Positions 11,260-19,866 of a stretch of 29,507 nucleotides of DNA are shown piece by piece. The stretch covers positions 2,544-32,050 of the forward strand of contig MPNW01000249.1 of NCBI GenBank assembly GCA_011800805.1, in the 5' to 3' direction. The DNA comes from Hirudo medicinalis. Taxonomy: Eukaryota > Annelida > Clitellata > Hirudinida > Hirudinidae. The notes under the pieces are model-generated. The model saw only the letters and a list, made by a program, of their open reading frames with translations, was not told the origin of the DNA and ran no database searches. Numbering within the stretch: the first letter of the stretch is position 1; every line of letters starts with the position of its first letter. Both the position numbers and the translations under genes were made by a program.

Positions 11260-11390
11260 CTCACAGGCAGCAAGTGAGTTTTTTAGTGAGTTCTACAGAA
11301 AATTCCAGGGTCATGAGGTAGGGATGGCATTAGGTATCAAAAGTGAGATGGTTTTTGCCCGTCACGTTGCCAACAATCTTTTGGCGCTAT
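11254..11390. mobile_element. MITE-like dispersed repeat, copy A
   Basis: This copy aligns with 12822-13016 in the same orientation: ACAGGCA..., AGTTCTA....TTCCAGG, GGGATGG.(A/G)TTAGGTA, then TTTTGCCC.TCAC and CAATC.T.TGG. Its left part has become a perfect 11-bp hairpin, AAAAAACTCAC (11254-11264) and GTGAGTTTTTT (11274-11284) with a 9-base loop. An AAT microsatellite replaces the outer left end. Confidence 0.55.
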
Positions 11391-11966
11391 ATAAATGATA
11401 GAGCAATTAAAGAGTTCCTACACATCGTATTCGTATACACAAGGCTCTCAAAAGTTCCGTTAGTTAAAAATACCATTACAAACTCCTTAAGATGAAAACT
11501 GAAACAAGCGTGACCTATAAATTACGACCAATAGGAGATAAGGAAGAAGAGGATTTAAATCATCACCTTCGTGACCCAATTTGTTCGTTAAGTGGATGTG
11601 ATTGGTCACACCATTGAGCTCTCCATCTCCAACTAAAGTGGAATGACGGAGATCGTGTTTCACAGGTGACACACTCACCTGTCCACGTGAACCGATACGA
11701 GATCAATTAGAACTAGCTATATCACCTGGACTGATTTGTTGATCTTAATCCACCTTGTTTATTTGACCAGCTCTCAGATTCAGACGATTATGAACTCAGG
11801 TGGTTACATGCACTCTGTGAAGTCCTTTTAATGATAGTAATAGTAATAAAATAAAATAAAAAAATCATAATCATCATCGTCGCAAATAATAAATAATCCA
11901 ACCCTCAGTCAACTTTCGTAAACAATGCAGATGCTATTCTTCCAGCATGTCATTTAGGAACTACTA

Positions 11967-12045
11967 CCCATTCATTCGTTAATCCATCCATTCATTCTTC
12001 CATTCATCCATCTATCCATCCATACATCCATTCATTCATCTGTCA
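11967..12045. repeat. ATTC/ATCC microsatellite
   Basis: Imperfect tandem ATTC, ATCC and ATCT units in noncoding sequence. Confidence 0.8.
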
Positions 12046-12423
12046 ATTCACGATGCCACCCAAAATCCGAGACTGACAGGAATAATTTTTGTGTCAATAG
12101 GAGGCGCATTTATCTTTGCATTGAAATATTAGTAATAGTAGGATATTATAACTACACCTGATTATAATAATTTATTATAATTTCAACTTCTTACAATGAA
12201 TATATCACGGCCTCATTAGATGGATGACCTCACGAATAAATTATGACAATGAATAGTCAGCTTGGATATTTGTTTATCAATGCTTATCAATCTTATCAAT
12301 TCATTTCTTCCATTCAATTCTTCGGCTTTAAAGTGAGATGAACAACGGGGAATGTTTGTTTTCTTGCAAAATAAATCAGGCACCCTGTTCTCGTCGAAGC
12401 CTTAAGAACACAACACCGATATT

Positions 12424-12605
12424 TCATTCATCCATCCATCCACCTATCCATTCATTCATCCATCTACCTATCACTTCATTCATCCGTCCGTGCATTAATT
12501 CATTCATTCATTCATTCATTCATCCATCCATTCATCCATCCATTCATCCATCCATCCATTCATCGATCCAAGCTTTTATCTATCCATCCAGCCAACTATC
12601 TATCC
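12424..12605. repeat. Long ATCC/ATTC tandem repeat
   Basis: About 180 bp of tandem ATCC and ATTC tetranucleotides with sparse substitutions. The plus-strand open frame through it reads as Ile-His-Pro-Ser repeats only because the unit is tetranucleotide and all frames stay open; it is not a gene. Confidence 0.9.
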
Positions 12606-12753
12606 ATCATGCCTTATTTGGAAGTCTTATAAATGAAAGTAAAGGGAAATGAGACAAACAGTACAAAGCATTAAATAAGCATCAAGTTGTTAGCAACATC
12701 AGCATTAGGATTTAAAACTCCAACTTTTGAAGTCAAGTGTAAGAACAGTAGAA

Positions 12754-12785
12754 TTGATTGATTGAATTGATTGATTGATTGATTT
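12754..12785. repeat. ATTG microsatellite
   Basis: Tandem ATTG units with one AATTG interruption, just left of the MITE-like element. Confidence 0.85.
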
Positions 12786-12821
12786 TGGAGCTCATTAACA
12801 TATTATCTTTTAGCCGATGCA

Positions 12822-13016
12822 CTCTAGGTGGTTGGAAAAGTGACAGGCAAAAGCTAACTCACTGGCTACGACTTTTGTCAGTTCTAGGGACACTTCCAGG
12901 TTTCTGAGGGTGAGGGTTAGGGGTAGAGATAGAGTTTGGGATGGAGTTAGGTACCAAATGTCGCTGCCTTTGAGTTGGCTTTTGCCCATCACTTGGCCAT
13001 CAATCCTCTGGGTCAA
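12822..13016. mobile_element. MITE-like element with terminal inverted repeats, copy B
   Basis: Positions 12838-12861 (AAGTGACAGGCAAAAG and on to TAACTCA) are the inverse complement of 12971-12994 with three or so mismatches. Weaker inverted similarity continues outward to about 12822 and 13012. The element is about 190 bp with no coding capacity, which fits a nonautonomous DNA transposon. Target-site duplications are not clear. A second, edge-altered copy is at 11254-11390. Confidence 0.6.
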
Positions 13017-13741
13017 CCAATTTTCGAATGAAGAAGCGATAAATTAGTCAGTTAGATATTTCGATAACAAATAAATATTCCTTAAAATCCCCACACTGCA
13101 GTCTTAAAACAAATCATCATAAAAAAATATAATTTCACGATAAAAAAAAACGATCAACAATTGTTGATTGATTTTCAATCAGAGAAATAAGTCAAGCAGC
13201 GCACGAATCCAATAAATTAAAATTATCTTTGCAGCCGATAATCGCATCGAAGTGCTTAATACGTACGTCGGATTCGAACAGATTCCACTCCAAGCAAAAG
13301 GTGGTACTATCCTATTAAGGAGATTTTACCACGATAAAAAAAATCTACCACATGCTGAACCTCAATCATGCCTTGTGGGTGCCAGGTTCATTGTCTCATG
13401 GCTTTACGAAAGTCTTAAGAACGACTTTTAGGGTTCACTGTCAGGTAGGATGACTTAGTTATGAATGTTTCTTAGTTATAAACTCTTTCCGATTTATTTG
13501 TTGTTACGATTTATTTTTTAATATAATTTACGCGTTACCACCATTTATTTTGTTTATTTATTGTTTTTATAAATTATTTTCATTTAGTATAATCGTGTTC
13601 AAGTTAAGCAATATTTACACCAGATGTTGGACGCCGGCAGTTTTGGTTAATTCAAAACATTAGGAAAAGGTTTTTTTTTTATCGCATTCCATTCTTTACC
13701 ATGCATAGTTGGAGTGGACTTGGAACACAAACAACACGAAT

Positions 13742-13798
13742 AATAACAACAACAACAATAATAATAACCTCTGACATCCAATTAATGTTGTTGTTATT
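13742..13798. repeat. Hairpin of AAC and GTT repeats
   Basis: AATAACAACAACA (13742-13754) is the exact complement of TGTTGTTGTTATT (13786-13798). Function unknown; it may be the relic of a foldback element or of a repeat that snapped back. Confidence 0.5.
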
Positions 13799-15504
13799 TC
13801 TAAGGTCTCCAACACCTATGCGACATCCCGTGAGGGGATAGAATTACGTAAGCCCTACTTCGACAACATTCATACCTCAGATCTCTTGAAATAACTATTA
13901 TATACTATCACTAATTACTACAACAATAATATTATTAATATTTAAAAAAATCTACTAACAGGTTTATATTGCTATATCAGTTATCATAAAATGAGATAAA
14001 TGTGGTTTTTTCAAAATATTTTTCATTGCATAATTTTTACCGCACATCAAATCAACAAATGAATCAACAATAACAAAAAAAAACAACATTCCATGTGATG
14101 ACAACCTCGACGTAACAACACGTTAAATAAAGTTACTAAGTTAAAGTGATCCAAATGATCGACCAACAGACGAAATCACTTAACATGTTTAATACGCTTG
14201 GCGACATCTCCATTGACCAACGAAACGCGATCATTCCAGAAATGGGTCGCTTGCATTAAATTCAATTCATTAATTAACCAGGTCACGACTTTGTCAACGC
14301 AGCCATTTTCCAGATAATTGATGACGATTGGTCCGTATTAGCAGAAAAAAAAAATTTAAGTAGACCCACCTCTCTTGAAGATGCGATTGCTGTGAGTCTT
14401 ACCTTGAACTGTTGATTGAACGACTTGCAATTCAATCAATCGTGCGAACATTAAAATCAACTATTAACTAACGATGTTATATAATAAACAAGTTCAAACT
14501 GCTGCAGGAACAACCAATGCCGAGTAAAAAAGTCTTACGTATGACCACTTTATTCAAAGTCTAGCCTCGGTAAATTTATCTTTATCGTCCAATGCGATAG
14601 GAGAGCTTTTATAGGATCGACTTGTTCAACTCGCAACACATTTGCATGGCAAATCCATGCACGCCAAATTTCGTAACTGTCGAGGTGAATCCGTACCTCC
14701 CATTGGCTCAGTCCCTTGATTTGTTTTAAATATTTTTTTCATTCAATCTTAAAAACATCTCGCCAGCATGGCAATATTCCCAATAACTTCAACGCTCTAT
14801 GTATTTCTATGGTACTTTAGGCTTCTGATATTGCTGAAATCTATTTAAATTTTTTTCTCGTTGGTTATCATGTTAAACAAATTAATTGATTGAAGTGAAA
14901 CTAGTTAACTGATTCAATCCTACTTCACGGAAATCTTGGAGACCCCCCTAACGACCCCATGAAGAACTGGTGTGGTGTTGAGGAGCACTTGTATGTGTTT
15001 TATTGGCTTCCTAGTCGCTCGGAAGAAAACCAACTGAGACACGCGTCTCTCACTAGTTCTAAAGGTGATTCCTCCCCAAGTTTATCACACTTTGCTATAA
15101 TTACTTGACAAGGAATTAATTGTATTGTTGAGACTTGTTGCTGTTGTTAATAAGTTTGAGATTAATAAATTTGTACAATGACATTTAAGAAGTTGTTGTT
15201 CTGGTGTCGTAGCATGTTGTTACGTAATTGGATTACAGGGCGTTAGAACCAGGTCTACTCTGAAAGCTACTTCTGGCTCGATCCTATTACGTCGCACATA
15301 AAGTAGCCTCCATGCTTTCAATCTTCAAGAAGCCATAGTAATAATCAGTCGCAATAATCCGGAGTAATAATCGTTATTACTTGGATCAAATGAGAAGGCC
15401 TCGTTATCCAATGAGTAACTAAAATGGAAGGTGACACCCTCTTGTATATTATTAAAACTATGGTTTACTCCATTCATTCAAATGAGACATCTCATGTAAG
15501 GCCA

Positions 15505-15556
15505 GTAAGGATTCGAATCCCGTTGTGGTAGCATTGTCCTAATCATCTAGCTACGT
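15505..15556 (-). mobile_element. tRNA-derived SINE-like element (second type)
   Basis: On the minus strand an A-box-like TAGCTAGATGATTAGG (about 15553-15538) is followed 34 nt later by a B box GGATTCGAATCC (15520-15509). The stretch between reads ACAATGCTACCACAAC, as in tRNA-derived SINE heads. The A-to-B spacing is shorter than in a working tRNA, so it is not called a tRNA gene. AAC repeats lie just outside at 15569-15578. Confidence 0.5.
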
Positions 15557-16665
15557 ACTTTAATAAACAACAACAACATGGTAGTCTTAAATAGACCCTT
15601 AGACTGCCTAAATTATTATAGACACTGTAGAAAAAAAAATGTTACAGGCATTTGAGTGAATGATTCTGGCGAGTACAATTTCGAGACTCGACAAAAATGC
15701 TTCTCATGTGGAATGCTAAACATGATACTAACAGCCGTTCAAGCGGAATTGGTTTCATTATTCGCAAACAAACCATGATTCTCAAGATGTTACCTGATCT
15801 AAAAGAAATCCTTCCAACGGTTTCATTTTAGCGGAGGGCTTCGAGGACGACTAAAGAGTGGATAGATAGAAAGAAACTCCATGAGAAAAGGAACAAATTT
15901 CTGAAACCGCTTGTAAGATAAAATCACGAAAGTAACAGCCTCCAAAATACATTTCCTTAATCCTTATATATAATAAAACAAGATATCTTCATCTACTAAT
16001 TGGGAGATAAATGATTAAAATGGGATGTATAACTACACCATGGAAAAATTGACCAACTTTGGAACATAAACTTTAGAAAATAATTATTGTTTTCGAGATT
16101 AGAGTGGCTGAAACTAGGCATTATAAAGTTTCAATACAAACCTGGATGCATTTGAAAGTTAGAAAAGGCAACGAATTAAGAAACGGAATATGTTTAGAAA
16201 CGGTCCAAAAGAGCTAAAACAACCTTTGAATTTGTGACTGAAACATCACAAATTGTATCACCCGATCTATGATTTCCCAGTCGGTGAATTGAGCGCTGAA
16301 AATGTCCTAACGATTTTAGGAATGACTGAAAATTAATTTGGAACACCACAACAGATGTCAATGGATTAGTGAGCCGATCATCTTGTGCGAAAATTAATTT
16401 TGACTTGAAATTGAATTTGGAACTCCAAAGAAATAAATGATGTAAATAATGTTCTTGAAAGGAAGCTTTACAAACGCAAGTATAAACGACACCATTCAAA
16501 GGGTTGCGTTCAATTTTCTTCGTACGAATTGTTACAACAGAATTTTGTTGCCAATAATCAATCCGGCATTCCTAAGGGACTAATTTTTTAAATGAAAACT
16601 TTGTGCCAACTATTCTAAATTGAGGGTTTGAAATAATATTGGTAAAACTTTCCTAGATTCTAGTT

Positions 16666-16740
16666 GGGTTGCGAACAAGACACGTAACGACTGTTGCTTT
16701 ATCGCCGCTCGCAGGAACATAAACCCTCTGAGCCAACTTG
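16666..16740 (-). mobile_element. tRNA-derived SINE-like element (copy 2)
   Basis: The same family as 1570-1650. On the minus strand TTGGCTCAGAGGGTT (about 16735-16721) precedes CCTGCGAGCGGCGATA and then the B-box-like TTGTTCGCAACCC (16678-16666). The two copies align without large gaps through the region between the boxes. Confidence 0.55.
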
Positions 16741-17385
16741 CACTTCAATTTATGCCGAGTTTTTTGATAGATATATTCAACAAATATTCAGTTAACAAGT
16801 GAGGTATTTACAGGTAATACCACTCTTACGTAATAATCCTGTTGCCAGTTATTGCATAACGATCAGTTGCGTGCTTATATGTTGATTAGGAATGTTCTTC
16901 AACCAACGTCCAGTATTTTTGTGGTGTGTTTGTGCAGTAATAATATATGCCGTTGAGCAAAAAAATAGATAATATCACGAAATTAATAAAATATAAACTT
17001 AATTACAGAAACTAATTAATGTCTTTTCACAGGGTTATAACAGTATATTCGATTCTTTCAACTCTTTCTTCAATGACATTTAATTATTTTAACAGCAATT
17101 TTGTTTGTGGCTGGCAGAACTTAAATTAAAACGTATTGATATTATTGCAAAAAGATTTGCAAGGTTATTTATTTTATAATTTTGGAATACCGAAGACTAG
17201 AAATTTGTTAAAGGGTGGTTAATTATTTCTAAAATTGTAAATGCCCATTAATTTTAACTTAAAAAATAAATTTAATTAGCAGCAGAATTAACAAAAATAT
17301 CTTGTTTTTGGATGCCTTGTTTTATATACGAGCATTCCTTAAGTTTTTAAGATTTTGTTGTTTTGGTCGAAGTTAGGCGTGCAGC

Positions 17386-18045
17386 ATGTCGGTTTTGCTC
17401 TCTCTTGCTCGATATTCCATCAAATTTGGCTCTGTTGCAGCATTTAAACGTGATGTGATACCGCCGATAACGAAGAACTGCAATAGAAGTATCTTCGATC
17501 TGTCATTTCGGAGATTCTTTCCAAAAAATAAATATGACGGGAAAAAGATCGTCTATGAAAACAATAACGGATATTATGTTGGTGTGTCTCATGCTTCCGT
17601 AACGTCATGTGCCCTCTTAGCAATTGGGTGGAATATTTATTCATACCTTCATCCTGAAAATTTCAAGAGAGATGACATTATGGATGTAGACTATCCTGGG
17701 GTTCTAGTTGTGATCAGTGACGCCCTTCTCCTGTTTATGTTATTTGGCATTAATTATATCAGAAGAAAAAGTTTGCACAGAATCACCTATGATCCTAAAA
17801 AGAAGCTATTTGAAGCCAAGCTATATGACTTTTTCCTCAGAAATAAATGCATGACCTTCAAGCCAGGGGAGGTAAAGCACTTAGAAATTCCCAAGCAAAG
17901 GTTTAAGCTGGTGACAGGAAACTTCGCGATCAACAACAGACGTTTCTATATGCACACCCATGATTTCAAGAATCCACTATATTATAACATTATGCTCGGA
18001 CAACATAACCTGATGAATGAAATAAATTGGAACGAAGTGAAATAA
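17386..18045 (+). CDS. TMEM223: TMEM223-like mitochondrial inner-membrane protein
   Basis: A single open exon of 219 aa (human TMEM223 is about 202). The N terminus (MSVLLSLARYSIKF, Arg/Ser-rich, no acids) looks like a mitochondrial presequence. Two membrane helices are visible at about residues 68-88 and 103-126 (VLVVISDALLLFMLFGINYI). The conserved-looking pieces are VYENNNGYYVG before helix 1 and INNRRFYMHTHDFKNPLYYNIMLG at the C terminus. The latter matches the GRRFYFLLD...FPN..LFDNTVG ending of TMEM223 better than TMEM70 or TMEM186, which share the fold. TMEM223 assists cytochrome c oxidase assembly, acting on COX1 translation. The family call is firm, the choice among the three paralogues moderate. 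The stop codon overlaps AATAAA (18041-18046), so the 3' UTR must be very short. Confidence 0.7.
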   Translation: MSVLLSLARYSIKFGSVAAFKRDVIPPITKNCNRSIFDLSFRRFFPKNKYDGKKIVYENNNGYYVGVSHASVTSCALLAIGWNIYSYLHPENFKRDDIMDVDYPGVLVVISDALLLFMLFGINYIRRKSLHRITYDPKKKLFEAKLYDFFLRNKCMTFKPGEVKHLEIPKQRFKLVTGNFAINNRRFYMHTHDFKNPLYYNIMLGQHNLMNEINWNEVK

Positions 18046-18068
18046 AATCTGTTTGAATTTGATTTATT
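18041..18068. promoter_or_regulatory. Facing poly(A) signals of TMEM223 and TAMM41
   Basis: AATAAA at 18041-18046 on the plus strand serves TMEM223 and overlaps its stop codon. TTTATT at 18063-18068 is AATAAA on the minus strand, 66 nt past the TAMM41 stop. Cleavage 10-30 nt beyond each would make the two mRNAs overlap or abut. Confidence 0.6.
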
Positions 18069-18133
18069 TTAATTTCACAACCTAAGACAATTTAAACCTT
18101 TTTTAAAGGAAGGTCACATTCATCACAATGTGG

Positions 18134-19446
18134 TTAGTGCTGATGATTTAGAGATTTGTAGTATTTCTCAATCTTTCGTTTGCTGTAATAGAATGACTTG
18201 CTGATGCCAGCAGTGAAAATACCTTTCAAACTCTGGCTCCAACTTGATTCTTTGACTATTTTGCTCAATTCAAGACTGACAGTTTCTTGACACTTGGAAG
18301 GGTTTCGGGCCAAATCGAGCAAGTGCTCTGCACGTTCTGGATTATTAATAGCCGTCTGTAACGTAATTGGGAGTGAATTGAGATGATGGAGTATGGAAAA
18401 AGGGTCGTTGCTTTGTTCCAGGGTACCCTGGGATTTGTGCCAGTGCAAGTGTGGGCTGAATCTCTCTATGGGTCCATCGTACAATTCTCGAAATCTAAAA
18501 TAATTGAAATGTAGTAATTTGATTGGCTACTCATGTAATTCATAGTGCCAGAACAATACTGCAAAAGCTGCAGTCCTTCATAATAATGCAATGAAAAATA
18601 AGCTGTGGCCTAAACCAAAATATAGATTGCATTTGGATGAGGTCTTTGTGATTGATGGCTGTCTTATCTATAAACTTGGAAAAGGTGTAATTGCAAAACT
18701 GAATGGCTGGAATCTAGTTGGCATGCCCTAAAAACATTATGTTGAAACATTGAATAGAAAATACCTGTCTAGGTTTGGTGCTACTATGTTTTCAACTTTA
18801 TTTTGATCTTCCCCGATCTGCATTCGGAAATCACCTGTATAGGACAAGCTAGCCAGCGTTTTGAAGAGGCTGGCTTCTGAAAACTTTGGAGGCAGGAGAA
18901 GCAAGGCAGTATGAAGAGCATTGTGAATGTTCTTGACCAAGGCCTCTTCAAGTGCTTTGTATTTAACATCTTTTATCAAAAAGTGGACAGGTTTGTGGAG
19001 CCGTCCACTCACGTACAGCGTCCTCCAATTTAATAGATCATCCACTAGTGATTTTTCGGAGATGACTCCATATTTTACCTGCCTGCCATCTATTTCTACT
19101 AAGGTGTTGTAATAAATCTGTGCTCCTGCAAATTCAATCTATTTCTAAGAATGTAAATAATGTTTTCATTATTACATTATAACAAACCAAAATTTTCTTG
19201 TACAGCAGCAACAGCCTTTGCCCCAAATTCTTTCAAAAATGAATAGTGATGAGAATTTCTCGTTATATTTTGCTTGTGCCATTCATGTGTATTATCAGTT
19301 ACAATTACAAGATCCAACATATTTTTATGCGTCTTAGCATGATTTAACTGTGGAAACATCCCAGATCCATAAGCAAAAATCATCTTCGCTTCTGGCAAAC
19401 AACGTATAAGCCTGCTAAATGCCATTGCTGATAGGTAAATGAACAA
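18134..19446 (-). CDS. TAMM41: Phosphatidate cytidylyltransferase, mitochondrial (TAM41)
   Basis: Three exons on the minus strand: 19446-19188, 19125-18765 and 18494-18134. GT-AG junctions and phases agree, giving 326 aa (or 319 aa if the second ATG at 19425 is used). TAM41 makes CDP-diacylglycerol from phosphatidate and CTP in the mitochondrial matrix, the first step toward cardiolipin. The nucleotidyltransferase signature is clear: FAYGSG near residue 25 and LDLVIVTD near residue 45. Further family blocks are HYSFLKEFG, VKYGVISEKSLVDDLLNW, LYVSGRLHKPVHF, LSYTGDFRMQIGEDQNKVENIV and, in the last exon, SLKGIFTAGISKSFYYSKRK. Length fits the family. The start at 19446 adds MFIYLSA; the alternative MAFSRLIRCLPEAK aligns more closely with other family members. 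It diverges from PEX3 and converges on TMEM223. Confidence 0.95.
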
Positions 19447-19866
19447 TTCTTTTTGTATTTTCGTTTAGAAGAGCGTTTACAAGTAAACAAGATAAGGCCG
19501 TCTAGAACAAAAGTTACAAGGTATTAATGAAGTTAATAATCTAATTTAATAAAATAAATTACGATTATAAAAACATATTATTTGGTAAATATTAATTATT
19601 TAAAAAAAATGTTTCAATTTTTCGGTCCATTCAAAACAGCCGGATGACCTAAATATTTTAACTAACGCTACTGTGTTTTTAACTGTGGTTACTATCTTAC
19701 TTAAAAGTTTTAATACTCTTTACCATTAATTATAAAAGTTAAAGAAATCCTTTTGGATATCTTTATCTTTGTTTTCGTTTTAGACTTATATTAGCGATTG
19801 GGAGTGCTCGGATTTAGAACTTCATATGAGTTTTGAACCTGTTCTGTAGCTTATTGACGTTTGAAA
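19447..19866. promoter_or_regulatory. Divergent promoter region, TAMM41 and PEX3
   Basis: 420 bp separate the two start codons, so both promoters and 5' UTRs must fit here. The sequence is AT-rich with no TATA box or CpG-rich core that I can defend. Head-to-head housekeeping pairs of this spacing often share a bidirectional promoter; that is inference. Confidence 0.4.

Larger units (their letters stand above)
9414..17385. other. 8-kb gene-poor region with repeats
   Basis: No protein gene is supported between the FGFRL1-like start and TMEM223. Open frames here are short, lack family resemblance or are built from microsatellites. Listed separately are the simple repeats, the MITE-like element, the SINE-like copies and a CRE palindrome. 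The first kilobase should contain the promoter and 5' UTR of the FGFRL1-like gene, and the last few hundred bases those of TMEM223. In 13.0-15.4 kb and 15.6-16.6 kb I see only unique-looking AT-rich sequence and a small hairpin. Confidence 0.5.

Noticed and set aside
12338..12652. Open frame rich in Ile-His-Pro-Ser
   Set aside because: Produced by the ATCC/ATTC tandem repeat, which leaves several frames open.
15505..15556. A functional tRNA gene
   Set aside because: A and B boxes are present, but the spacing is too short and no acceptor stem or anticodon arm can be folded, so it is called SINE-like.
16194..16499. 101-codon minus-strand open frame
   Set aside because: No family resemblance, no recognisable splice partners, and length within chance for this region.
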